DNA of 64,000 nucleotides from Trissonchulus latispiculum (GCA_030248195.1 JASAND010008771.1:1-64000), one strand, 5' to 3'; shown: positions 1 through 11,650, numbered from the stretch's first letter. Notes: a model not told the origin generated them from the sequence alone. Numbers and translations: made by a program.

Positions 1-13
1 GAATGAGTTTCTC

Positions 14-3000
14 AAACACTGAGAGTTCACTAACTTTTTTTTTTGAACATTTTTGATATTTAAAATAGTTTAGGTAATTTTATACATTTCTGTAAACACA
101 CGAGTTTGATGGTAATTCAATTAATAATTCAACTAATATCACAATCGTTCATTCTGCCGAGCGATGCGAAATTCACAAGACTGTCTAACAAACTAATTCG
201 CCAACTGAGCTGGTTTTTAACAGGCCAATCTCGACACAGAAAATTTAATAATAAATCGCTATCCTTAAAATGCAAGAAATCAAGACTAAAAACATTACAT
301 TGGGCATATCAATATTTGTGAAGTAGAATGCAAAGAAGAAACCAAGAAAACCACAACAAAGGCGGATAAACACAACACAAACAAGTTGGAGCCAGAGTGA
401 ATGTACAAATTGCATGGCTCTAACTAAAAACTATTGCAGAAATTACCATTTTATTGTTTAGCTATACAAAAAGTTACAATATGCATATTGTACACAAATC
501 AAATAGTTTTGTATATAAAAATTGTATTAATTTATGATCAAATGTTATGTCTATGTTGAAAATCTCCAATACCGAGCAAGATCCAGAAGTATTAGGACAC
601 AGCAGGTAAGTTTCCCGACAGTTTAGCAGGAGTACTTGTGATAACAAGAGTACAATAAACAAGAGAATACAATGTCAGCGCCTGTATTATAAAGCGTGAC
701 ACAATTTCGCACGCTGCACGCCGACCACCCCTTCACTTCAAATAAAGTTGTGCGCTATGCCAGTCCTAAAAGCTCGAAAAATATTGTAAATTCGGGCGCA
801 CCAAATGCTTCGTGTTTCTCGAGCTTACCGCGACGAGCGTGTTCTCAAAGTTTCGGCTGCACCAATTCCAGGAGGAAATACTGTGGTCCAATCAAGTGTA
901 GGCCGCCGCACGTGTCTCAACGTCTCACGCCAGTTTCAGACGCAGTACGAAACATGTGAATACGAGAAGCATTTATGAGATGGCAAAATGATGATCATTC
1001 TCCTAAAATCTAGCAAAAATTTATTTTAGATTTATCTAAACACATAGTTGAAAGAGTTTTGAAAACTTCGCATCATACTGCAGACTACAGTACAGTCATA
1101 GAGACAAAATGCACAGGTACAAAGCTTGGGATATCAGAAACAAATTATGACACATTTGACCGCAAAATTTAGACAGTTCAGGAGCACAGAGTACTATGAA
1201 GTTAACAACAAATATACAATATGCTCCTGTATACCGTATCCAGAATTTTTGGGGAGGTAGTATTTCAACGAAATCAAATGTTTTAAAATCAACTGCACAG
1301 ACTATCCAACCTGCAAATACTCGACCATACCGATGATCTGACAATTGACATTGGAATAAATCACATAAGAAAACTCAGGTTGATTTGTAAATTCAGAGTT
1401 TATCTACCTTAGCAATGTGATATTGGTTTGGTATTTTGTATGCAAGTAAATCTGAATATCTACTTATGGGGACATTTTAGCAATGCAGGCCAAAAACTTA
1501 AAAAAATTCCGCAGCGTCGCCTAGTATTTTTTGTTTTAATAGCAAATTTATAGTGTGCATAACAAAAAACTGGAAATGGTTCCGAGTTTTCATAGAAAAC
1601 TTCCATTTTGGCTTAAAATTATTTATAAGTATTTTTAAAACTTTCCATTGTTTTTCAGAAAGCAAAGAATTTACAGTTTTAAGACTGATTTTATTGCAAA
1701 AAACCAAAACTTTCTTCAACTTCTGGAGGGCTCCAACCCCCTGGCCGTCCGGGGTCGCTCACTCGCTTAGTATATTTTGTACATCTATGTGCTAAGCATA
1801 CGCGCTTATGTCCCCTCTTCAAATTTGCCCTTGTTAATTTCAATTCTGTAAACGAATGAGCGACTCCTGTCACTCATTATGTACTCGTGGTTATTCGTAG
1901 TTGTTCAAGTTGATGTCTCCTAAAGGAATCACTGGTTGAATTTCATGTCATGGTAGTTTTGATGGAATCTCTTTCTGCAATCCCCTTCGCTGCAATACGT
2001 AATATATCTGTGTATGTATTTTGTTAGTATTGTTACTATATTATGCACTTCTAGTGATTCCAGCAGTTTTTGTGTTTCTGTGATTTTTTGGATCGGCCAT
2101 TGGGCGTCAGCGGGTGACCAAATTGTAGTTTGTGCAGTTCTGAATTTCAAATCAACCTGAGTTTTCTTATGTGATTTATTCAATGTCAATTGTCAGATCA
2201 TCGGTATGGTCGAGTATTTGCGGGTTGGATAGTCTGTGCACTTGGTTCGTGATTTTGTATTTGATTTCGATTGAAATATACCTCCCTAAATTCTGGATAC
2301 GATTTATGCAGGGCATATTAACTATATTTGTTAACTTCATAGTGCTCTGCTCGTATGAACTTATTAAATTTTGCGGTCAAATGTGTCATAATTTGTTTCT
2401 ATTCATCCCCAAACTTATTACCTGTGCATTTTGTCTCTATGACTGTATATGTCTGCAGTTGTGATGCGAAAGTTTTCAAAACTCTTTCAACTATGGTGTT
2501 TAGATAAATCTAAAATAAATTTTTGCTAGATTTTAGGAGAATGATCATCATTTTGCCATCCTCGCCAATGCTTCTCATATTCACATGTTTCGTACACGTC
2601 TAAGCTGGACGTGGGGCCGTTAGAGACACGACAAGACAACGGCTGACTCCCCGCAAATTGGACCACAGTGACTCCTCCGCAAATTGGACCACAGCCGAAA
2701 CGGGGGGTACGCTCATTCGCTATATGCTTGTGTGTTAAAGCTCGAAAACACAAGCATTTGGTGCGCGAATTTTGTGTCCGTTTCGAGCTTTAGAAGACTA
2801 GCATAGCGCACAACTTTATTTGAAGTGAAGGGTACAATTTGCGGGTGGGGGTCAGCCGTTAGCGTGCAGAGGGTGTGTCACGCTTATAATACAGAGCATG
2901 ACAGTTGTGATACTCTTGTTTGTTATGCACTCTTGTTATCATTAAGTACTCCTGCTAAACATATCGGGGAGCTTGCCTGCTGTCACACTGTGTCTAATAC

Positions 3001-3607
3001 TCTGGATCTTGCTCAGTATTGGAGATTTTCTAAACATAGACATAACGTTTGATCATAAATTAATACAATTCATATATACAAAACTATTTGATTTGTGTAC
3101 GAAATATATAATTCCTGTATGTGGCTTTTGTATAGCTAAACAATAAATGAGTAATTTCTGCAATAGTTTTAGTTAAATTTATGCCATGCTGGTTGGTGCG
3201 CGTGTACTCCTGGCTCCAGCTTGTTTGTGTTGTGTTTATCCGCCTTTTATTTGTGGTTTTCTTGGTTTCTTCTTTGCGTTATTTACTACTTCACAAATAT
3301 TGTTATGCCCAATGTAATGTTTTTAGTCTTGATTTCTTGCATTTTTAAGGATAACGTTTATTATTAAATTTTTTCTGTGTCGAGTTGGCCTGGTAAAAGA
3401 AACCAACTCAGTTGGCAGGAATTAGTTTGTTAGACAGTCTTGTGGGTAGTGTATTTCGCATCGCTCGTATTTCGAATGAACGATTGTGATAGTTGAATTA
3501 TTAATTGAATTACAAATCAAACTCGTGTGTTTACAGAAATGTATAAAATTACCTAAACTAATTTTAAATATCAAAAATGTTCAAAAGTTAGTGAACTCTC
3601 AGTGTTT
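14..3607. mobile_element. Large foldback element with ~1.4-kb inverted arms
   Basis: The sequence from about 14 to 1400 returns as its reverse complement from about 2140 to 3607. The outer ends match (AAACACTGAGAGTTCAC on the left, its complement at the right). Matching blocks continue inwards, for example the CAGGTTGATTTG block near 1378 and its complement near 2145. The arms differ by indels and substitutions, so they are old. Near 2635-2695 the right arm has a short internal duplication (CGCAAATTGGACCACAG twice) not seen twice on the left. The loop (about 1400-2140) has no convincing coding sequence. No transposase and no TSD are visible, and the left end is close to the window edge, so the element may extend further. 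It could be a long-TIR MITE or foldback transposon, or an inverted duplication. Confidence 0.75.
1498..1790 (+). repeat. Dispersed repeat fragment ending in CTTCAACTTCTGG plus C/G-rich tail
   Basis: This lies in the loop of the foldback element. It is a diverged relative of 33290-33490: both run through A/T-rich text into a GATTTTATTG block, then CTTCAACTTCTGG and a GC-rich GGAGGGCTCC-type palindrome. No coding capacity is evident. Related GC palindromes occur at 4691, 6043 and 6733. Confidence 0.45.
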
Positions 3608-4399
3608 ACGGCTCCGTTCGTATATATCTACTCGAATGCATGGCTTATGAACGGTAACTGTTTTAAATAATCTCCAGCATTCCATCTAACTTATCTAACA
3701 AACAATTCAGCAGATAAGAATAATAAAGCTGACGAAAGCAGCTATGTCCGTTCAGTACTAAGCGGGGCCATAATGGGGTTGAGGCGGTAAGAAATTTCGG
3801 GGGCCGGTCTGGGGCCTGCCCAAGGTTGATTGGCGCTAAACGATTCACAGCCTGACCAGCCCGAGTTGGCCGAAACTATTTACTTTACAGCCCGGCAGCT
3901 CTGGTGTCCCGAACTAATTCACGCTTGGGTCAGGTCGAACCAGCAGCCTGACCTTGGTCTGGAGTGGACCCGATAGGCACGATTGCGATGTCCGAATCTG
4001 CTGGAGGTGTGTTCATATCAGAGGCCCAACCTGAGCGAACAACTCAAATACTGGCTGAAAACTACCTACCCAGCTGGCAGAGAAAACTCAATTATGCAAG
4101 ATAATCCTGACACCACCTCGTCTTTTGGAGCTTGAAAGCTGTGGATGCAACTCCAATAGTCAGTCACTTTGTGAAAACCTCTATCTATACTATATACTGG
4201 TCAAAAATTCCAAATTATCAGGAGCGGGACGTTTTGAAAGATTTAGCAGTGATGTAAACAAGTTTGCTATTAAAATTTTTTGTAAGTCTAGTCTTCTTTG
4301 TATATTGAGATTTTGTTCTTCAGACAGGCCAGCCATTATTGGTAGAAAAGCTTACAAGCAAAAGAAGCGAACACTGGTTCCTTCGACTATCAAGCACTA
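3608..4399. other. Gene-free interval
   Basis: I see no supported gene, RNA or delimited repeat. Short open frames here lack recognisable motifs. The interval ends at the GTGTGAAT target duplication of the next element. Confidence 0.5.
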
Positions 4400-4647
4400 G
4401 TGTGAATCAGGGTTTTTTGGTTTTCGGATTTGCGTCAACCTTGCGTCCCGCTAAATTTAAGTTGCGTCCCGTTAAGAAATTTTGCGTCCAGGCAGAAATC
4501 TTGTTTTAGCGTGTTTTTTAGTGCAAAAATTGTTTTATTTAGAAAAATTTCGATAATTTCTTTAGTGCAAAGCTATTTAGAATATTTAGAAAGCTGAAGC
4601 TGCCTAACGGTAATGCACGATTACAGGACTACCTACCAAGAATATAG

Positions 4648-4690
4648 ATGCGTCCAACATACACGACTAGATGCGTCCAACATACACGAC
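4648..4690 (+). repeat. Two tandem copies of a 21-bp unit
   Basis: The unit GATGCGTCCAACATACACGA occurs twice, head to tail, directly before the GC palindrome. It contains the GCGTCC word of the subterminal repeats. Confidence 0.6.
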
Positions 4691-4793
4691 GGGGGGTCTG
4701 GGGGGCGGAGCCCCCCAGAAGTTGAATTTTTTGAAATTACAGAATAATCCGTAATGGAAATGTTTAAAAAGATTTTATTTGGCGTCTGTTGCA
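4691..4793 (+). repeat. GC-palindrome direct repeat, copy 1
   Basis: A G-tract, GGGGGGCGGAGCCCCCC and AGAAGTTG are followed by about 70 nt resembling copy 2 at 6043-6143. The palindrome GGGGGCGGAGCCCCC can form a stable stem. The two copies bracket the recombinase relic in direct orientation. Confidence 0.7.
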
Positions 4794-4832
4794 GAACTTA
4801 GTAATTTTCGATATATATATATTATCTCTACA

Positions 4833-5699
4833 CTACGTTCCGAGATAATCTTCCTTAAGTCTATGGAATACAAAGATGGGAAAAGATTGCAACAAGGGTG
4901 AAGACGTAGTAAGAAAAGGAAACGACAGAAGGTATTCAAGATAAGTTTGAAGCAGGGTAAACGGACATTTACCATCATGAGACGCCGCAATCACAGTAAA
5001 ATCTCCTTTGCGGAGTTGGTCCGTTTTACTCGACCGAATGTGAACCTTGGCAAAGGAATCATAAAAAACAACGTCGCCAATGGTGAGGGATCGAAGTTCA
5101 CTTGCCCGACACATAGCGACATAGCCAAGAGAGAAAATGACACCAGTTCGCAATTGAACAGGATCAGAATGTGAAGACTGAGCTGTAGAAAGGATGGTGG
5201 TAATATGTGCTGAGGAAAAAACAGCCTTCTTGGTTGAGGGACGGGCAAGCTGCTTCTGGATGCCGGCAAGCAACTTGAGGAGAGACGGATGTTTGCCGAG
5301 AGACTCGCCATATCCAAGAAATTGATTGAGGAAGGACAAGGAAGAGAATGCCAAATTCACAGAGGCAGCACTAAGAGAGTTACGTAAGTGAAGCAGGAAC
5401 AATCCAGCCTGAAGGGGCTGAACTGGCAAAGCGGGAGTATCAGGACAAGCTGTAGCGAGCCACGAAATAAATTGCTGAATAAAGTTAAGATACGACTTAA
5501 GCGAGTTGGTCGCCAAACTGGAGCACATGGTCACAGCAAAATCGATCATTTGAGGCGGAGAAGTAGAAGCACCTCGAAGAGAAGAGTACCAGGAAGAAAC
5601 GGAAATGAGGCCTAAACACAGCAGACGACACAGTAAGAAAATACAGAAGTGTAAGGTAGAAGGGATGGGTGGGAGGGCAGGCTGACGAACCAGGCACAC
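4833..5699 (-). pseudogene. Tyrosine recombinase/integrase fragment (Crypton/DIRS-like), C-terminally truncated
   Basis: A 288-residue open frame resembles the tyrosine-recombinase (phage integrase) fold. An N-terminal helical SAM-like region lies at about residues 55-160. The catalytic arginine is in GYVAMCRASELRSL (Arg198), followed by a beta-strand and the lysine turn RSSKTDQLRKGD (Lys225). The frame ends before the HxxR and nucleophilic tyrosine motifs, so the visible protein could not complete strand cleavage. Another minus-strand frame overlaps the 3' end, suggesting a frameshift. Eukaryotic tyrosine recombinases occur in Crypton transposons and DIRS-type retroelements. No RT or DNA-binding domain is seen nearby, so I cannot choose between them. 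It lies inside the TSD-flanked element at 4408-6945 and between two GC-palindrome direct repeats. Confidence 0.7.
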
Positions 5700-6042
5700 A
5701 AAAAAAACAAAACTACGGGACAGAGGAACTTGGCAGAGCTACCGTTGTAGGCAAAAATTAGCTCGTAACTGAAGAGACAATGCAGTCGTAGCTAACGCTA
5801 CGCAAAATGCAAATGAGCAGTATGCAAATTAGGATCTTTGCATTCCCCGACTTAAGATCAATTATTGACACACATAATTCCGATATTTCAATGTTAGTTA
5901 AACTAATTAAAGTATTAAAAATTTATGAAATATTTAGGAATATCATTGAGAACAAAGGTAGCAAACATTAAAACATACATTCGGTTTCGCAAACTTTGAC
6001 AACTGGTGATCCTTAATAGCAGGATTATTGCAAATGAGCACC

Positions 6043-6143
6043 GGGGGTCTGGGGGGCGGAGCCCCCCAGAAGTTGGAGATTTTTCGAAATTACGGATTAA
6101 ATCCGTTGTGGAAATGTTTAAAAAGATTATTTGGCAACTGTTA
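6043..6143 (+). repeat. GC-palindrome direct repeat, copy 2
   Basis: Same structure and orientation as 4691-4793: G-tract, GGGGGGCGGAGCCCCCC, AGAAGTTG, then a matching A/T-rich tail. A third, shorter copy starts at 6735. Confidence 0.7.
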
Positions 6144-6734
6144 CATCTATTCTAAAGCTCCTAACGCTAATGCATTTTTTGTGTTAATTGCATCTGTGAA
6201 TTCTTGAATTTTGAATAAACTCAGTATAAAGTCAATAGAGAAGCGTGTATGCCCCAGGCAGCGTTATTCAACTGCAACACAGTGAAGCATTTGTAAATAC
6301 TATTAACGTTAGTTACAATAAATGGATAGTGAATTGCTCGTACATAGGTCTTTTGTATTTGAAAATTTCAGAAAAATGGTAATCTTGCATTATTTTAAGT
6401 TGCCATTTGTGTATTTTTTGCGAAAAACGTTTTTTTTAGAAGAACCAAAAAATTTGGATATTCTGCTTCTGCTACAGTTACAAATTTTGTTAATTTCGGG
6501 GTTTTACTTTAGTACTAATATTGATCCTGCCTGACCTGTTGAATGAGAACAATATAAATGTATAAATATATATAAATGTATATACATGCACCTAGTAATC
6601 TCTATGTATTTATTGACGTGAAATTCATGAGTTCGAAAAATCTGATATATATGGATGCAGGTGGACAACAACTTAACAAATAACATTGAGACATGACCTT
6701 GCACCTTGGCATTCCATGACAAAGTGGGAAACAC

Positions 6735-6820
6735 CGGGGGTCTGGGGGCGGAGCCCCCAGACCCGAAGAAATTTTTGGAAAAAACGGAAAAATTGGTACT
6801 GGAAACATTTAAAGTTTTTA
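6735..6820 (+). repeat. GC-palindrome repeat, copy 3 (diverged)
   Basis: It has GGGGGCGGAGCCCCC followed by AGACCCGAAG and a diverged tail. The shared core and the AAACATTTAAA-like tail link it to the copies at 4691 and 6043. Confidence 0.55.
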
Positions 6821-6906
6821 CTCTTACAAAAGTGAATTTTCTCCCGAAATAATGTTGCGTCTAGCTTGCGTCCCGCTAAAATTTCATTGCGTCCAGATAA
6901 GAAACG

Positions 6907-6934
6907 TTGCGTCCAGACGCACATCTGGACGCAA
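6907..6934. repeat. Subterminal hairpin of the 4408-6945 element
   Basis: TTGCGTCCAGA pairs with TCTGGACGCAA around a CGCACA loop, eleven base pairs, just inside the right terminus. Such structures can be transposase recognition sites in hAT-like elements; that role is inferred. Confidence 0.6.
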
Positions 6935-6953
6935 AAAAAACCCTGGTGTGAAT

Positions 6954-7968
6954 ACACTGTGAAAATTTGAGTCCAGGCCATAAAAGTGGGCTCTTAAAAT
7001 GCAATAATTCCAGGGAATTTCGTTCTCATTTGTCTAAAATTATTCCGTAAAAAGGAAACGTACGTAACCCAAGTGGTTCCTATAGTTGGGGTCTTTTTTA
7101 CCTACTGGTTTGTTCTGAATCACCGTTTCTCAAACCCTCTGGCAAGATTGGGCGAAGCCGTGTTTTCTACCAATGCTCACGACAGCATTGGTCCACTCAT
7201 TCAGCTCTAGTGTTGCTAAGATTTGACAGCGTAACTTGAATTTATCAGCAAATACTGGGCATTAGCCAGCAAGTGAATTAGGAAGGATTTTCAATGTGTA
7301 GCATGTTGGTTAGCCTTCTTTTACAACCTTTTAATATGCAACTGTGAATGACAGCTTTAGTAGTGTTGCTAGGATCTTGTTACTAACACTAATGACTGGA
7401 CTATCTCCGTATTGTTAGATGTGATTAATTTCTCTATTGGGGTATAGACTAGGAATCTCCAAATCCTTCATTTGCCGATTTTCGTAGATACTGTGACGTA
7501 GTTTTTATGCGTTTAGATGTGAACTGATTCATTGTTAATTGAACTGCTGAGTATGAGTAGTAAAGGCTCTACTGACGAGTTGGGTGTTACGCTCAGAGGT
7601 AGGTTTTTGTGTAGTGTCCACGATGAAACTGATTGTTTTTGTTTGGATTTCATTGTGGTTTTGTTATGCAGAAGCGCATAATGTATATACTTAGCTTGTT
7701 GGCCTAGTCTGCCATTTTTAGGGTTTTGAAAGTGGTGGAGGGCTTCCCCTCGAAGTAAGGGGGAAGCGAAGGCTTCCAGAAGGGGGAGATGCGGCAATAC
7801 CTATATATCTAAACTTTCGCGAAATTAGCATTTTTAAGGTAAAAGTGCTAAAAATTGCTGTTTTTATAAGCTTTGCAGCTTATAAACTCCTTTAATTAGC
7901 TAGAAATTGCGAAAATTTTTGAAAATTTAACCTCAAAAACTGGCCGCCAAGAAGTGGGTGGGGGAAAA
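6954..7968. other. Gene-free interval
   Basis: No supported gene. A purine-rich GAAGTAAGGGGGAAGCGAAG stretch lies near 7750. The interval ends at the CTGGTGGG target duplication of the next element. Confidence 0.5.
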
Positions 7969-7976
7969 CTGGTGGG

Positions 7977-9123
7977 TAGTGATGTGGATCGGATCGGATC
8001 GGCAGGTAAAATTTCAACCGATCCGATCCAGCAAAGTTATTTGTCGATCCGATCCGATCCGGGTTCTGGATCGGTCGATCCGATCCGATCCGGCGATCCG
8101 AAATGATTTCTTCAAAAAGCTAAGTGGAACTAGATTAAAGTAGGTTTTTGCCGTGTAAAACACATCTTACACACTATAGTTTCACTAAAATTTCTTTATC
8201 ATTCCGAAATTTGTAATTCGAAAGCGTAATTCTATAAAATTATATAGATTAAGCAAAAGAAGTAAAATTACTCAAAATAATGCGCCAGATGATGATCGCG
8301 GCCTGCCTACCATAATACAAATTTATCATTACCAATTTAAGATAATACAAATTAAACATTTCAGTTAAAACTACAATTTTGAGAATTAATTTCAATTTGG
8401 ATTAAAAAATTATTAACTTGATCTACCAGACACCGAAATTGAAGCTGTAATTTTTTGGATCGTCGATCAAACTGACATTTTTTCGCGGAAACTGAATCTG
8501 AAGCTTGAACTGTACCGCGAAAACAGACCAAAAACTTTAAAAGCATTGCGGAAAGTAAATTTTGAATGATCACATAGTTTGACTTCGGGTTTTGGAATAA
8601 AGCCACAAAGAGATCAACCATAAAACTTCACTCCAAAATTCTGGCAACAGTAAGCAACATTAATCCCAGAGAGTTATGCATTATTCATTAATTAATTAGT
8701 TTTCATTACTGCTTAGCAGCATAATAACAGCGGGTTTTGATTCTGCACTTGATCGCCAGATGCATTGCATAAAATTATATAGTATGTAAAAGTGCTAAGT
8801 TGCTGTAATAAGTTGTTACATACTTACTGAATGCTAAGTTTGAGAGACCCAACACCAAAATCAAGTTTGGTTTGTAGAAGGGAAATATTGTACTAGCAAC
8901 GTACGCACTAATCAGTGCAGTGATAGAAGTCAAGTTCAGTCACAAATATGAGTCGGGTACGGTTTAATTTTACGTGATGTTGGGTATCAAGTCGGATCAC
9001 CGTTCCGGCTGGCTCAAGCGATCCGATCCAGACCGATCCAGCAGGTCTACCGATCCGATCCTATCCGATCCGGCCTCCGGATCGCGGATCGGATCGATTT
9101 TGCCGATCCGATCCACATCACTA
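7977..9123. mobile_element. Non-autonomous hAT element with GATCC-rich ends
   Basis: Both ends read TAGTGATGTGGATCGGATCG inwards, and the element is flanked by identical 8-bp CTGGTGGG repeats at 7969-7976 and 9124-9131. The first ~130 bp and last ~130 bp are packed with GATCC/GGATC words in both orientations, a typical subterminal-repeat zone. The 880-bp interior has no transposase-like ORF. TIR, TSD length and lack of coding capacity indicate a hAT MITE of 1147 bp. Confidence 0.88.
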
Positions 9124-9131
9124 CTGGTGGG

Positions 9132-9752
9132 AGTGGAGTCTTCGAAAAGTGGGGGTGGGGAGTGAAGGGGCTTCCGAAAACTGAGAGGGGCCCGTCGTCC
9201 CAGTAAAAAATGCAAGATTGTTGTTTTTCTATTTGCTAAAGCCCGGTTCATTCTTGGCTCAGGCAAATTGCTATATATAAGTTAATCAATGATAAGACCG
9301 AATCAAAAATTTAATTGATTTCTATTCGACAAGTCTTGTTAGATTTGAAGTGTACAAAAGAAAAATAGTCGCCTGAAGGAATTAGCTAAAGCATTCTAGT
9401 CTGTTTTTATAGTTTGTTAGTTGTGTGTGATAATATTTTAGCGAATGGGGCCCAGCCGTCAGTCCGTGTCAGTAATGTGTCAGTGACGCAACTTCTCAGT
9501 CCTTATATCTATCCCTGCCTGTCACAGGCTCAGGACATATCCTTTAAACTGAAAAATGCCACTGGTCATTCTGGGGAGCCTTCGCTTGGGTATGCAGTTA
9601 TTGTCTAAACTGTCAATTAATTAATATGTCCTTTTGTTTCTGCTGTAATGCATACAGTGACAACAGTTTACAGTATGACAACTAAGCAAGTGAGCTGGAA
9701 TGTTTGAGTTTGGAAAAAAGAGGAGCGGAACTTGCACGTAAGTATTAGTTAC
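9132..9752. other. Gene-free interval
   Basis: G-rich purine text follows the TSD to about 9190, then ordinary A/T-rich sequence. No gene, RNA or delimited element is evident. Confidence 0.5.
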
Positions 9753-11322
9753 CAGAGATGGAACCAGGTTAGTTCGGGTCACTTTTTGGACAGGGTCACA
9801 GGGTTACCGGGTCAAGAGCTTAGACCCGGTCTTCGCCCGGTTTTCTGAATTTACCTCAAATTCCAGAAAATTTTAGCTAAATTTTTGTTCAGTGTGCAAT
9901 AATATTAATTTGCTATTTTCCTATATTTTAGTCTTGAACATTTTCGCAGCTTGAGGTTATTTGAATGCTTACTCCTACATACGCCTATCCTACTTACGCA
10001 TAATCGTTTTCAAAACTCAAATTCCTACTTACGCCTAATTCTTTCTGTCAAGATCTCACATTCCTACTTACGCCTAAAGAATGTTTGCGCAAAACTCGGA
10101 TTCCTACTTACGCCTAAAATCTACAGTATCCACTTTCTGATGTTGTTGCGGAAGTTGTTCAATTTTTCTTTAAGGGGGGGGGGTCCACCTGATGTGAACT
10201 AAATAGCAAATTTACAACTCAACTTTATTTATTAGAAAAACTTTCCAACTTTCCCTGCAAATGAAATACTAACTAAACTAATTAAAATATTCCAGCACAT
10301 CTGAAAAATTTTAAGTTTTCTAAAGTAAAGACATTTTTGTTCCCCAAAAGTTTTTCCTGTCGGAGGACAGCTGAGTTTTGACTATTGACTTACAATACAA
10401 CTTATACGTTGTCTGAAATCAGGAGGGTACTTGGATCTTGGTTCTGCTCACTAAGTGTTATAACCTCTAATAATATAATAAAAACATACATGAATAGATG
10501 TTCGACCGTATGTCTTAATGTATGTGTAATTTCTTCAGTTTAAAGTAAAATTAAATACACAGCTGCTGCAACACTATTTGTCGAAATGTTACACCGAAAT
10601 TAAATGAAGATGTTTATACAGATTATTAATTCTACATAATTGCATTGTAACACTGTACAAAGTGGATAAGGGAAAATATGTAAGTGGATTACGGTAGAGA
10701 TTTCGTTTTAGGTGTAAGTAGAAATGAGAGTTTTTCGAGGAAATATTTTAGGCGTAAGTATGAATTTCTGTTTTGAGCTTTAGGCGTAAGTAGGATTTTG
10801 AGTTTTGTTATCTCTAGGCGGAAACATCAAACGTAAGTAGGATAGGTGTAAGTAGGATACACGATTTGAATCTGTCTGTCCCTGGCAGATTATTCGTTGT
10901 TTAGCTTTATCAGTTTCATGATTATTGCATAAATCTACTTAGTACTATATGGTTAGCAGATTATTTTCGCAACCAAGGTAAATGTTGGAGATAAGTGAAC
11001 AATTTAATTTATATAATTTAACGCAATGCGTAATAAAAACAAATTTTTTAAAGCACTCATATTAGGCCCTGCAAAATTTCGCAGACGAACAAATTATTGG
11101 TATTGCCAACTCATTTCTGCATAAATTTAGAAAATGCAAGAGCTACTATTAAATACTTTTACTAAAGCAAACATATGCCATAGCTATTCTTTTCGGAGTG
11201 GTAATGGAACATAGAAGTAAAAAATTTTGGGTTCTAAGGCAAAATCAAAAATTCTGCAAATTTTTGAATTTCTGGAAAAGCGGGTCACCGGGTCAAGCCT
11301 AAGTGACTCGGTTGTATCACTG
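9753..11322. mobile_element. Probable hAT-like element (outer), interrupted by a nested element
   Basis: The left end reads CAGAGATGGAACC and the right end, reversed, CAGTGATACAACC. Both are followed by GGGTCAC/ACCGGGTCAA words (9777-9835 and 11281-11310). The 8 bp outside the ends agree only partly, so the TSD is degenerate or the boundary is off by a few bases. No transposase is present. The interior is split by the element at 9967-10863. Confidence 0.5.
9967..10863. mobile_element. Nested element with CCTACTTACGCC repeats and 8-bp TSD
   Basis: Identical ATTTGAAT octamers lie immediately outside at 9959-9966 and 10864-10871. The left zone (9972-10115) holds five forms of TCCTACTTACGCCTAA. 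The right zone (10680-10860) holds the reverse complement, TTAGGCGTAAGTAGGA, five or six times. The near-terminal blocks match as inverted repeats, but the outermost 5-6 bp do not. No transposase ORF is present. The TSD length suggests a hAT-like MITE; the repeated 15-mer is probably a transposase-binding array. Confidence 0.7.
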
Positions 11323-11499
11323 TTTACTTACTACTGTTGGAATTTGATGTTTTTGAGTTATGTTTTAAAATTCCGCTGAGGACTTATTTAATTTCTGACT
11401 TGCTCAGTTATGGAAATCATGCGAAGTCCGCAAACCCGATTTAACCCATCACCAAGCTGAAATTCGTGTAGGCTTTTTCGTCTATTCACTACAGTTATT

Positions 11500-11650
11500 G
11501 GTTTGCCGCTACTTCCGAAGGAAAAGGGCAAACCCTTATTCTCGTCGTGTTATTATTGGGTTGCCGCTTTTTACACAAAAAGGCAACCCTTTCATCTGGG
11601 TATGTCCGTTTTTATTGGGTTGCCGCTTTTTTCACAAAAAGGCAACCCTT
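11500..11650 (+). repeat. Hairpin-(TTA)n cluster 1: three hairpins
   Basis: Hairpins lie at 11500-11535 (GGTTTGCC...GGCAAACC), 11558-11589 and 11617-11648 (both GGGTTGCC...GGCAACCC). Each has an inner stem around a short loop. Each is followed by a spacer of about 20 nt such as TTTCATCTGGGTATGTCCG or TTATTCTCGTCGTG and a TTATTATT run. They stand between ordinary DNA and the first satellite cassette. Confidence 0.75.

Larger units (their letters stand above)
4408..6945. mobile_element. 2.5-kb DNA element with 8-bp TSD (hAT-like) carrying a recombinase relic
   Basis: The element starts CAGGGTTTTTT (4408) and ends AAAAAACCCTG (6945). It is flanked by identical 8-bp GTGTGAAT direct repeats at 4400-4407 and 6946-6953. 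An 8-bp TSD with a CAG-starting inverted repeat is typical of the hAT superfamily. Both subterminal regions carry clusters of TTGCGTCC-type repeats (about 4430-4490 and 6850-6935). They run in the same orientation, so they are not simple TIR. The right end adds a hairpin at 6907-6934. No hAT transposase is visible. The interior instead holds a minus-strand tyrosine recombinase relic between two direct repeats, which suggests a nested insertion. Confidence 0.8.

Noticed and set aside
4691..6143. Bacterial contamination (GGGGGCGGAGCCCCC palindromes)
   Set aside because: Similar GC palindromes exist in bacteria, but here they sit in dispersed repeats inside a TSD-flanked eukaryotic element.
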